The notes: a model not told the origin generated them from the sequence alone. Shown: positions 34,379-45,100, counted from the stretch's first letter. The stretch is 64,000 nt of DNA from Tricholoma matsutake (GCA_026075535.2 AP026539.1:3162001-3226000), one strand, 5' to 3'. Made by a program: numbers and translations.

Positions 34379-35688
34379 ATGGTATTTAAACCTCACCGAC
34401 GTCCAAACCATGACTTCCGAGGCAAGGACTTGGAGAAGCATCCCACATCCGAAGATGGAACAACGAAGACAAGTTATTATGTTGAACCTACTCGACATGC
34501 GGAATTCTGGCTACACGATGGCTCGATAGTGCTTTGCGTGCAAGATACATTATTTAGGGTTCATCAGACGATACTCGCTAACCACTCGGAAGTTTTTGCT
34601 GATTTGTTCAGGCTGCCTCAGCCAACGGAGGAGGGGGAGGATGCGCAGACGAAAGAGGGTGATGAGATGCAGAAGATCGAGGGGTGTCATGTCGTGCATC
34701 TACAGGATAATGTAGACGATTTCGTGGATGTGCTGAAAGCAATATATTATCCATCGTACGACTCGCTCTCATCCAAACTTTTAACGTTATGTCACTAAAG
34801 CCTTTTCGCAGGCATTTTGAAAACCTTTCGCCTACTGCGGACCTCGACACAATTCTTACTTTCATAAGTGGTATATTGCGGTTGAGCACAAAGTATTTCA
34901 TCCGGGAGTTGCGGAAGCGATGTATCGCCCTTCTCACAAGTAAATTTCCGACAACGTATCAGGAGTACTTGGCGAGATCCCACAAGTCTTCCAGCTCACG
35001 CTCCCACTCGAAGATTTCTTTGACGTTGTCAACGCCCAATTCTTCTCCCGCGCCTTCTTCCCCAGCATCCATTCCCGTCGCTCCCTCAACTTCCACCTCT
35101 ATCTCTGCATCAACATCCACGTCACATACCCTTGTCCCTTCAACACCAGCGACACCTCACCCACCTAGTACTACCAAAGAGCACTCAAAGCACAAAACAT
35201 CTTCCATCATGCGCGCTATTCACCTCGCACAACAAACCAATGTACCGCTCATCCTTCCCTACGCATTCTACGAGATCGCACGCAATCTACCCCGGCGGCT
35301 TCTCTCACATTCCTCTACTTCTATCTCTTGGCACCAGAAGACCATCTGCCTCGTAGGGCGTGAACAACTCCGACTCGCAGAGATGTCCCTTACCCACTCT
35401 TTCTTGCTTGCGTTCCAGCCATCACTCCGATGCCTTACGCCTTCGTTTTGTGGAAACGCCCGAGGTCCACATGCAGAGTGGCATGTATTAGAGAGCACGG
35501 GCCACGGCCCGAATCCGCTAAAGGCGTACGACAAGTGGGAAAAGATGAACGTGTGTGCTGAATGTATAAGGGACTCAAGAAGGGCGCACGAGAGGGGGAG
35601 GGAGGAGGTTTGGGAGCGCTTGCCGCAGTTTTTTGAGCTAGGAGGATGGGCGGAGTTGAGGGTCACGCAGGCGAGGCAGGATATATGA
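34379..35688 (+). CDS. BTB/POZ-domain protein
   Basis: ATG at 34379 (MVFKPHRRPNHDF). A BTB core starts at about residue 41 with 'FWLHDGSIVLCVQDTLFRVH' and continues 'ILANHSEVFADLFRLP', the usual 'D..I.v....F.vHr..La..S..F...f' pattern of the mushroom BTB family. A 56-nt intron (34756-34811, GTACGA...TTCGCAG) joins 'AIYYPS' to 'HFENLSPTADLDTIL'. 'GILRLSTKYFIRELRKRCI' then completes the BTB tail. A Ser/Thr/Pro-rich linker (about residues 185-245) leads to a C-terminal helical part with 'NVCAECIRDSRRAHERG', which holds a CxxC. Probably a protein-protein interaction adaptor; partners are unknown. The acidic insert 'PTEEGEDAQTKEGDEMQKIE' interrupts the BTB fold. Confidence 0.88.
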
Positions 35689-36061
35689 TTTTCTTTGGGC
35701 TTGGTGCACAGGGTGGACTGCTGACTCTACGTCGGGTTTGGAACGGATTGTATTGTACTGAAGGACCTTCAGTTGTTTCCTCTTCTTATTTCCTGGCATG
35801 TATAATATTCCCCTGGTCGAAGGTAGCCAACTCCCAATCGGGACAAGCAAGTGCTTCCATCCATCATGCACTTGTAGAAGGTGACATGAATAACAATGCC
35901 AGTGCCACCATTGAAACGCGCATCAGGGATTTCAGTTGTAACACGCATCAGAAGTCAAAGATGCCCATTTCTGACACGGCAGTCTACATCGACCAGGTAA
36001 TGGTATAGTCACTTTGCAAAAATGTCCGTAATTTTTACTATTCTCCCTCGGCGTCGTGTTG
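35689..36061. other. BTB gene 3' flank
   Basis: An open frame (35646-36008) overlaps the BTB end in another frame and looks accidental. No gene seen. Confidence 0.45.
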
Positions 36062-37457
36062 TCAGATCTTTGCACCAACCTGTAACCCCAATCGTACCGT
36101 AGCGTACGGTACTAGACTTCCAAGGCATTGCACGGTCGCGTTAGGAACTCGTATATCTGATCCTTCGCTGAACGTGAAGACCCCAAAATAGTACAACAGG
36201 GTCCCTGTTGTGGTTAGCTCTTTGCCCACATGCTGCAACTCGGCAGATACCATTATACTGTGACAACATCGATATGACAGACGTAGCAGAAAGGGGACTG
36301 ATGCCGTCGCGAAAGGCAAAACGTCAGTCAGCCGCGCCACACGACCCATCCCCTTTTTCATCACGGCAAAGAATTGGGTCTTGAACAATTCCACGACTTC
36401 CTCGAAATGCGATTTGGAATCCCCATTGCAAGAGAGAAAGAAAAATCGCAGGGGTATCGTAGATATACTTAAAGTTTCTTCACATGTGCTTCGATGAGGT
36501 TCTACGTACCTGGTCAACGGAAAGCGGAAGGGTCTGACAAGGAGAACCTCACCAGAACGAGTGTAAGGGATGTCGTGCTGTCCTCTTTGATAATGTTTCC
36601 ATCTTGAGGTCCCCCAAGAATTCCGCGTTCTTTGCCAAGAACTCCTGAAGAGCGGTGTTCATCACGCAAGAAAACCCCATTGTTGCGCACAATATATCCA
36701 AGGTTGAGATAGTGAATAGTTGAACAGTCGAACAAGGAAAGCACTTGGTGTTGGATGCTTGGATATAAAGCTGACCGAACGTATCCTCAAATGAATCCGG
36801 TTTGCTGTTGTCGTAATAGTTCTCAAGTGTCTGGAGGAAGATACATTTGTGGTGGTGGTGAGGCATTCGAAATTTAAATCGCTTGGGAGGACGAGAGTGT
36901 CATTGCCCTAAGAAACGGGAAACTAAAGCACGTTGGTGGGATTTAACATGGCGTACCATCTCAGGCTCAGCATCGGATTTATATATTGTCCCAGAACCTT
37001 CCAGGAGTTCAAGTGGACGCCCTTTAAGTTGACGGTGCGCAGCTTTTTCAACAGAAAGGTTCTTGAGAAGCTGTAAATGGCAGGGATCGAGGGAAATGAG
37101 AACAGTTAGTAGGCGGGGGGGGAAGACGCCACTCACTAACAGACGGGGCCTTGACGACGATGTGTAGGTGCTTCCGAGCGGAGGGCTCCAAGACTTCCGA
37201 CAGCTCTTCTGGAGGCAATAACGACCTTCCATCGACGAAATCGGGCTTGTGGAGGTTCCCCTGCAAACTTACGTCGACGGGAATGAAAGCCTTCTACAGA
37301 ATGAGGGTATCTGCGGGGATGCGGTAAAATGCAGGCCAGGCCTCTTCTTGTCCTTGATGGCATCCTTCAAGTTGAGGCCACTCACAGTCTTTGTAGCCGA
37401 AATTTCGACGAGAGATGTGACTGAGGTCTTCTCTGAGCACCAAACAGTTAAGTTGAG
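36062..37457 (-). pseudogene. Crinkler-like (CRN) N-terminal header, degraded, with unrecognised C-terminal part
   Basis: Minus strand from about 37457. 'LNLTVWCSEKTSV' and 'LKDAIKDKKRP' match the ubiquitin-like Crinkler header found in oomycetes and many mushrooms. The frame then shifts, 'ADTLIL' ends in a TAG where the family has Trp, and 'KAFIPVD' resumes. 'FVDGRSLLPPEELSEVLEPS' and 'HLHIVVKAP' close the header. An intron with CTACTAAC follows (near 37085-37142), then 'LLKNLSVEKAAHRQLKGRP'. There is no usable Met before the header (an in-frame stop lies just upstream). Downstream frames 36549-36866 and 36062-36517 may be the C-terminal domain; I do not recognise it. Frameshift, stop and missing start point to a pseudogene. 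Crinkler headers in fungi are thought to guide enzyme-like C-terminal domains, but here none can be named. Confidence 0.6.
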
Positions 37458-37529
37458 GGATTAGAATCCAGACTTAGGTGGGTGACTGCTGGAGCCGTGA
37501 GAGGCTATGAAGGCGAAAAGGGATTCGAA

Positions 37530-37887
37530 CTAACCAGTAGGAGAAGTCTCTATGACTATATGAAGGTGGTCATCCACAGGTTGTGTTCCGTGGGTGAACA
37601 GATGCGAAAGCAAAAAAAAGTTTCCGGCGGGGAGGACATCATCTTGCTCTCTCTTCAAAGTGATTTTGGGGTAACTGCATGTGGTCCAACGGATATACTG
37701 CTTGATTGCGGACAAGGGCCCAGCATGCCGCCATGACAGTTCCATAATGCACACCAGAAATGCCTACAGCGTCATAATCATACGCAGGAAGAACGAGGAT
37801 TGAAGGGCGCCGGGCGGACGGGGCCAATTTCGTGCGACAGTGGCTTGAGGTGAGCGCTGGATTGGATGACGGGACGCGCAGTGTCAC
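37530..37887 (-). pseudogene. Second Crinkler-like header fragment
   Basis: On the minus strand 'KREQDDVLPAGNFFLLSHLF' and 'PVDDHLHIVIETS' repeat the end of a Crinkler header ('...D.llp...lS..F......HLHIVv..P'), about 300 bp upstream of the first one and in the same orientation. Another open frame ('RPSILVLPAYDYDAVG', starting at 37885-37887) precedes it. The two cannot be joined with confidence. Together with 36062-37457 this makes a tandem pair of header remnants. The 5' end lies only about 130 bp from the start of the diverging NACHT gene at 38021. Confidence 0.45.
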
Positions 37888-38020
37888 AAGCGAAAGGTGA
37901 AGCTGTTAATTCCGTTATGTTATTTTCAATACAAAGACTTCGCTGCCAGCACGTGAAGAGTTCACTATAGCTAACCGGATTTGCTGGAATTTATTTTGTA
38001 CTTTGGACAGTGACAGCATC

Positions 38021-41000
38021 ATGGTGCGCGATCTCATTAATGAGTCTGCTGTGGCTGACCCTTTCTTTGATTGTCCACCCACACAGTTTGTGCGTGATCT
38101 CAATAACCTGTTGTGAGATGGCTTCGCTGACCCTTTCTTTGATTGTCCACCCACACAGCCTGTGCGTGATCTCAATAACCTGTTGTGAGATGGCTTCGCT
38201 GACCCTTTCTTTGATTGTCCATCCACACAGCCTGTGCGTGATCTCAATAACTTGTTGTGAGATGGCTTCGCTGACCCTTTCTTTGATTGTCCACCCACAC
38301 AGGAAGTGCGTGATCTCAATAACCTGTTGTGAGATGGCTTCGCTGACCCTTTCTTTGATTGTCCACCCACACAGGATGTGCGTGATCTCAATAACCCATT
38401 GTGAGATGGCTTCGCTGACCCTTTCTTTGATTGTCCGTCCACCCACACAGGAAGTGCGTGATCTCAATAACCCGTTGTGAGATGGCTCGCTGACCCTTTC
38501 TTTGATTGTCCACCCACACAGTTTGTGCGTGATCTCAATAACCCATTGTGAGATGGCTTCGCTGACCCTTTCTTTGATTGTCCACCCACACAGAATGTGC
38601 ATGATCTCAATAACCCATTGTGAGATGGCTTTGCTGACCCTTTCTTTGATTGTCCACCCAACACAGATAGTGCATGATCTCAATAACCCATTGTGAGATG
38701 GCTTTGCTGACCCTTTCTTTGATTGTCCACCCACACAGAAAGTGAGTGATCTCAATAACCCATTGTGAGATGGCTTTGCTGACCCTTTCTTTGATTGTCC
38801 ACCCACACAGAAAGTGTGTGATCTCAATAACCCATTGTGAGATGGCTTCACTGACCCTTTCTTTGATTGCCCACCCACACAGATAGTCTGTGATCTCAAT
38901 AACCCATTGTGAGATGGCTTCACTGACCCTTTCTTTGATTGCCCACCCACACAGATAGTGCGTGATCTCAATAACCCATTGTGAGATGGCTTCACTGACC
39001 CTTTCTTTGATTGTCCACCCACACAGGAAGTGCATGATCTCAATAACCCATTGTGAGATGGCTTCACTGACCCTTTCTTTGATTGTCCACCCACACAGTT
39101 TGTGCGTGATCTCAATAACCCATTGTGAGATGGCTTCGCTGACCCTTTCTTTGATTGTCCACCCACACAGCAAGTGCGTGATCTCAATAACCCATTGTGA
39201 GATGGCTTCGCTGACCCTTCTCTGATTGTCCACCCACACAGCGAGTGTGTGATCTCAATAACCTGTTGTGAGATGGCTTCACTGACCCTTTCTTTGATTG
39301 TCCACCCACACAGATAGTGTGTGATCTCAATAACCCATTGTGAGATGGCTTTGCTGACCCTTTCTTTGATTGTCCACCCACACAGTTTGTGTGTGATCTC
39401 AATAATCTGTTGTGAGATGGCTTCGATGATCCTTTCTTTGATTGTCCACCCACACAGAAAGTGTGTGATCTCAATAATCCATTGTGAGATGGCTTCGCTG
39501 ACCCTTTCTTTGATTGTCCACCCACACAGGAAGTGCGTGATCTCAATAACCCATTGTGAGATGGCTTCACTGACCCTTTCTTTGATTGTCCACCCACACA
39601 GCAAGTGTGTGATCCCAATAACCCATTGTGAGATGGCTTCACTGACCCTTCTCTGATTGTCCACCCACACAGCAAGTGCGTGATCTCAATAACCCATTGT
39701 GAGATGGCTTCGCTGACCCGTTCTTTGATTGTCCACCCACACAGCGAGTGCGTTATCTCATTGACCTAGCTGAACCTTGACTTTTCTATCACTGTAGGAT
39801 GTGAGTAAGTTATTGTGGGGTGCATTAAGCTGTTCAACATATTTTCAAGCTGGAGCCTGTTGATGAAGCTTTCTATGCATCTAAGGACCGTAGCACTGGT
39901 ACAAATTCTTGTCTACCTCAGACGCAGGTCCCCACACTTGAAACAATCCGCGATTGGGTAAACTCTGACACTAGCTCACCGTTGTTCTGGCTATGTGGTT
40001 CCGCCGGTTCAGGAAAATCCACCATCGCTTATACTATAGCTCAGGAGTGGAGTCATTCCGGTGCCTCATTCTTCTTCTCGAGGGCCCAGCTTTCCCTTCG
40101 CGAAAGTCGATTGGTCTTTCAAACCATTGCTTTTCAACTCAGGATCAACTACCCAATCCTCAGAACGTCCATTTCCCATGCCTTGGGAGATCCAGCCATC
40201 CTTACTGCGAACAATGAAACACAGTTGCAGAAGCTCATTCTTGACCCTATTTTGCAAACAGAAACCCATCTACCAGAACGTCTAGTCATCGTCATTGATG
40301 CCCTTGATGAATGTGACGACAATATCATTGTCAATATTGTCGAGCTCCTTGCAACAACCCTTGAAAAATATGATTCATCTATCCGGATTCGATTGCGCTT
40401 CCTTATTACGAGCCGACCTGAACGACCCCTCCTAGAGTTCTTCACAGAGAAACGTATCCCGTCCTTCGATCTGTCCGCCATTAATCCTGACGATAGGGAA
40501 AAGGATATTTGCATCTTCCTCAAAGACGAGTTGCGAAAGCTTGCTAATTCCACTCCATATTGGCAGAAGGAACCGGAGGAGAAGGATATTCGGCTTCTAG
40601 CCAAAATATCCGGAGGGGTCTTTGTTGCAGCACGTATCGCTGTGGATTTTGTCGCTTTCGGGAAGTCCCCGGATTCTCAGCTTCGAAAGCTGCACAAAGC
40701 TGGTCATATTTCAGGGCTCGATGTTGTGTACCAGCTAGTTCTAGATACCATAGCCAAGGAGTCGTCGGCGTGGGACATCCTTCAGCCAATCATCGGGACA
40801 GTTATTCTTTCCTTCACTCCACTCTCGAGACAGGGATTAACCGACCTTCTGCACATTGGAACTGAGGGTCTTAACGATTTACTAGTCGCTCTTCGTGCAG
40901 TTATCCATGTACGAGAGGGGGACGCAATTTACCCCATCCATGCATCCCTTCGGGACTTTTTAACGGATCCAGACCGTTGCACTGATTCCCGCGTCTTTGT

Positions 41001-41567
41001 TCACCCAACTCACCATCATAACATGATTTCTCATGCTTGCTTCGACCGCATGACTTCTCTGCTACAGAAGCCCGATCTTCGCGACATCCGTCGGAATGGG
41101 ATGAAGTTGCTTCCAGGTGACTTGACTTACGCATGTCAATACTGGGCAAGACACTTGGCCGAGTCGAATCTCGACCAATCCTTGGTAGATCGCCTCCAAG
41201 ACTTTGCCTCTGACCGTCTTCTGTATTGGATAGAGCGTCTATGTTTTATTGATGATTTAGACCTGGGGATCAGTGGTTTGGGTATCGTGATCAAGGTTTT
41301 GGTGGGTCCTCATTTGCATGGTTGTGAACGCAAAGCTCAATATTCAACCTCCAGCCCCCCAACCGAGTACCGGATGAGGTTATCGCGCTGCTATCTGATG
41401 CCCATTGGTTCTTGGAGCATTTCGAAGACTTACTCTCAATATCTGCAACGTACACCTATACTGCTGCACTACAGCTGACACCTGCAAACACCAGACTGTA
41501 TCAACAGTATGCATCGAAATACGAGGACAAGGCATTACACCTGACATTGAAGTGGGATGAACTATAG
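38021..41567 (+). CDS. NACHT/STAND protein whose N-terminus is split into 3-nt micro-exons (predicted)
   Basis: The certain part is the exon from 39850: 'LEPVDEAFYAS', then the P-loop 'GSAGSGKST' near 39997-40023, Walker B 'VIDALDECDD' near 40290-40318, 'LITSRPE' near 40404-40424, and a helical tail with 'LLPGDLTYACQYWARHLAES'. This is the agaricomycete NACHT family. A 53-nt intron (41302-41354) leads to the last exon, ending 'LHLTLKWDEL' at 41567. No WD40, ankyrin or TPR repeats follow. Upstream, ATG 38021-38023 abuts a GTGCGC donor. Removing 26 introns (38024-39849) leaves 25 single codons in phase with CTG 39850. The predicted start reads 'MFPPEDEFNIKKI' then 'IEFQRIFKEQQRD' before 'LEPV'. 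Total about 580 residues. STAND proteins of this kind are thought to act in fungal non-self recognition. The micro-exon model is inference and needs cDNA; the NACHT exon is secure. Confidence 0.8.
38024..39797 (+). repeat. Tandem array of 72-bp units: 69-nt intron plus 3-nt variable micro-exon
   Basis: 24 triplets lie between CACACAG (acceptor) and GTG (donor), the first at 38087-38089, the last at 39745-39747. The distance, 1,658 bp, equals 23 x 72 plus the net of five indels (+4 near 38433, -1 near 38485, +1 near 38659, -1 near 39217, -1 near 39648), all inside the intron part. Donors are GTGCGT, GTGTGT, GTGCAT, GTGAGT and once GTCTGT. A CTGAC branch-like site stands about 28 nt before the acceptor in nearly all units (lost in the one at 39421-39440). 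Triplets: TTT x4, GAA x4, ATA x4, AAA x3, CAA x3, CCT x2, CGA x2, GAT x1, AAT x1. The unit is otherwise almost invariant. The first intron (63 nt) and the last two (39748-39797 and 39801-39849, with triplet GAT between) have different sequences but the same boundaries. Because 72 is divisible by three, long stop-free frames also appear on the minus strand. Confidence 0.95.
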
Positions 41568-41854
41568 TGAACACCAGCAACTAAATACGTCTTTGGTATA
41601 GTGTTATGTAATGTACAACCATTGCGATTCCTAAATCAATCTGGGGTTGATATTACAGAAGGGAGACAACATTAGAGAGATAGTCTTAGCCAGGAACGGA
41701 GGTGAGATGGGAGGCGTTCATAAAGGACGCAGGCGTCGATTCAGAGGACCAAGCTGTAATTGCAAATGTTGACAGACCTTGGGGGCGATAAGCTGCGAAT
41801 GAGCACGGTTACCAATCAGCTATGAATTGAACATACCACCTATAGGCAGATGGC

Positions 41855-44689
41855 TCAGTTTTTGGATGGATCAGATCCACCATGATTCGCCCGCTCTTCC
41901 TTGTGGTACGTGGTGGCCATGTTTACAAACTCAAGCTTTTCTCCATAGTGTTTATAAAGTGCAGAGTTTCTAGGCGAAAGTGGCAACGCTGTAACGTATG
42001 TGTGCATTGCAGATATAGCAAGCAGGCCATGAAAATCAGTCAGGAAATGGACTGCATCGGAGAGCAAGGGTATCAATTTCGGCAGTACATTTTTGTATGA
42101 CTGCTTAAAGAAGTTAGTTGTGCATTGTTGCCGGAAAGGTCAGGGACTTACTTTGAGACTTTCAATCGTGGTCTGTAAGGCGTCAACTCCCTCGGACAGG
42201 CAATCAAGAAGACATAAGATTTCAATCCAATGTAAGAGGTGCTCAAGCGCAAACTTGGTGAGAAGTGCAAGTAAAGAATCATCTTGTTTGGATTTAGCAA
42301 AGTGCCCTGCCCAATAACGACTGGCATAAACCAAGTCACCGGGAAGCAATTTGACTTTCTCTTTCACTTCTGCATCTCTGTTCTTCTTCGTATGCTTCTG
42401 AAGGTGGCATTTATCCCTCTCTAGCTGATTCATCATACGCTCTAAACAAGACCTAGCAAGAACGCCGTGATACTTGGCGGTGTTGATAAACCAAGCAGTT
42501 TTGTTGTACTTGGGGTTGACTAAAAAGTCATGGAAAGATGAATGGAACGCATGTACGACGTCATTGGGGGTACCTGGAACATGGACGACCGAGCGCAGCC
42601 CGTCGAGCACGAGTTCCTTGATCTCCAAGTGTAGCTGTAACAGATCAAGCAACGCCTGCATGGACAATCGTGCTGATGCAAGTATGATGGCGCCAATGAT
42701 AACACGAAAGGACTCTTGCTCGCGTGGCACTGGCACTTCTCTAACCGCCGTCTTCATGATTAGTTGATACAAGTTGTCAAGCCCAGAGAGCCCATCTGAT
42801 CCGAGTCGGACTTCCTGAAGCCGAAGCGTAGGTGAGGGTCTAAGGAATCTGATGACGGTTGATGCTGCAATGAATAGTCCCTCTGAAATTTGGACCAGAA
42901 AGTCAATGTCCGTACTACTCAAGAACTTCCCGAGCTCATCCGTGATATACAGGGAAATATCCTGCCCAGCGTCGAAGTCGAAAAGATCAAGGCGGCATGC
43001 ATTAGAGCTGGTCGATGGTTGCATAAAGAGATTGTAGAGATGTTTTTCTGGTCGGCAAGTGACCAAGAATCGTAAGGGAAGGGGTGCACTGTAAGAGGAA
43101 AGGCTGGTCGCAAGGAGTTTGATTACTTCGGATGCCGCATCATCGGAGTCGCACTCATCTATTGCGTCGATGACAACGACAAGGCGACTAGGAAGAAAAG
43201 TAGCCGTCTTGGAAATAGGATCAAGGATTAGCTTCTCCAATTGGTTCGCCTTTGTATGGAGGATCGTCGTGTCTTCTATTATGGCGCCGGCAATCGCCTG
43301 CCTAAGAATGGAATGCTGGTGACCAAGTTGAAATGCAATGGTTTTGAAGAGAATATCGGTGTTGGATAGAAAACCCCTGGAGAAAAAAAAGGAAGCGCCA
43401 AGAAGGTTTTTGTTCGGCCTACTGTAGTACTCTGCAATTGTATGGGAAAGAGTAGATTTTCCAGATCCAGCCGGTCCATGCAGCCAAAACAGTCTGCCAG
43501 GATCGGATTCCACCCAACTGTGAATCTGCTCCAGTACTTTACCGCGTGTAGCTTCTAGACAAGTCCTGCCGCCCGAATGTCTACGCATGTCGGAGTTGAA
43601 AGTTGTATCATGCGGCGGCTCCAGCTTAGAAAACGCTGTGCGTTGAGCTTCCGACTAGAAAGACATTCAGCGCTACAGTAAAGAAGATCGAAACGTTGGG
43701 AGACCTTTTGCCAATTCTGATACAGAGTTAGACCCTGCCGCTCACAACCTTAGCGCATAGACTCACCCGGATATCAACTGTCAAGACAAACTGTAACACA
43801 ATATCATGAGCACTACGCCAAAGAAAGGAAGACGAGACTACTCACCCCTGCTTCATTTATTATTCCATCCAATTTCTTCCAGGACTTGTCAAGGGAAGAT
43901 GCATTATCTTTGCTGTTGATGTACTTTGTGATCCAGGCTTGATTATTCACGGCTTCAATCGCTGAACCTAATTCATCAAACGAACTAGAGGGGGAGTGTC
44001 TGTACGTTGAAGTGGTAGGAGAGTGTATGATGTTACTTTCTCAGCTTATCCAATATTTGAGACAATTCTTCTCCGTGCCCATGCAGCGAGTTGATGGTAG
44101 GGATTAATCGATCTATACGATCTTTTAGATCCTTGAAGGTCTCTTCATTCTCGTATTTTGTCTGAAAGCATATCAAGTGGAATACTCCAATACAATTAGG
44201 TGTCGCTAACCTCGACAGTTTCGACAACCATCAAGACCCCCTTAATGGCCACTGAGAGTGCATTACCGTGAGGAATTAATTTGGTCGCTGACGCTAGTGT
44301 ATTCAAAGCGAGCTTGGAGGCCTCGAGGGCAGTCTTGGCATTAGGAACTACTGCCTTTGGGCTGGCCTTGGTATTAGACTTGTTTCCTGCACTACTTGTT
44401 CATGCAGCAGTTCTGTCAGCTCCGGCGTCTATTCCACGATCATGATCATGCACCTAGATTGAGAGTTTCCTGCATCACTTGGATCTACTTCAGACTGACG
44501 AGCCCAGATCTTACGACGACTAGAAGGCTGGGATTAACACTTTAACATAAAAACTCGGGTTGCAAGAGACACATACCCGCTCTTGGGTCGTTTTTCAGTA
44601 GCTGGATCGATATCAGGCTGCGGGGTTGTGGACTGCGACCTGCGAGCGCGGGAGCGAAAGTTCAAACTGAAGCGACTGATATTGGACAT
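41855..44689 (-). CDS. NACHT/STAND protein with N-terminal helical domain
   Basis: Starts at ATG 44687-44689 (MSNISRFSLNFRSRARRS, basic). Spliced exons give 'KIWARQSEVDPSDAGNSQS', then a helical domain ('KTALEASKLALNTLASATKL', 'LSVAIKGVLMVVETVE', 'LKDRIDRLIPTINSLHGHGE', 'FDELGSAIEAVNNQAWITKY') resembling the HeLo/MLKL-like four-helix bundles that precede NACHT in mushroom STAND proteins (inference). Two mini-exons of 24 nt (43767-43790) and 30 nt (43705-43734), both phase 0, lead to 'AFSKLEPPHD'. The NACHT has P-loop 'GPAGSGKST', Walker B 'VVVIDAIDECDSDD' and 'LVTCRPEKHLY'. After 42140 one more intron leads to 'HFLTDFHGLLAISAMHTYVT' and the end 'GSDPSKN' at 41855. It has no C-terminal repeat domain. 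It is the tail-to-tail neighbour of 38021-41567 (288 bp apart) and clearly its paralogue. Confidence 0.88.
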
Positions 44690-45100
44690 TCCGAGTTCGT
44701 GAACGCATAAAGAAACCTGCGTGTCAGTAGTCTGGTCAGTGGTGCCAAGAGGTGGCAGATCCGGACATCGTTCTCACGGAGGCCCCCCAAATAAGGTGAT
44801 TTGTGTGGACTGTTTGGCTTGTTATGATTATTCCCACTAACTTTAGAGACCACGAATGAACGCATCGATGTTCGCCCGATGTGCAATTCCACATCGATCG
44901 ATTTCTCAGCATATTTGTCAGCGGATCACCGTTCTGCCTCACCATGATGTCGCAACCTCGTATTTATTCTGGGTGATTTAGTTAGCGTAATTTTCGTCGA
45001 ACTCCTGGATCTCTTGACTGGCAGTCAGCTTAAAGGTGCTCAGCGATCAGATGTGTATTGGGTTTATAATTGCGCAAGGAAGGGGGGACTTATTACTGCG
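44690..45100. other. Probable promoter region of the minus-strand NACHT gene
   Basis: No gene seen. Minus-strand frames at 44662-44945 run into the gene start in other phases and look accidental. It ends at the copia LTR remnant. Confidence 0.45.

Noticed and set aside
37991..39670. 559-codon minus-strand protein of 24-residue repeats
   Set aside because: The frame switches at each indel in the array and is open only because all minus-strand frames of the repeat lack stops. There is no start context or flanking domain. Kept as a test in the findings, not as a gene.
38024..39797. CRISPR-like array (regular direct repeats with variable short segments)
   Set aside because: The variable part is only 3 bp, the repeat is 69 bp, there are no cas genes, and the genome is fungal. 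The splice-site pattern and phase explain the structure better.
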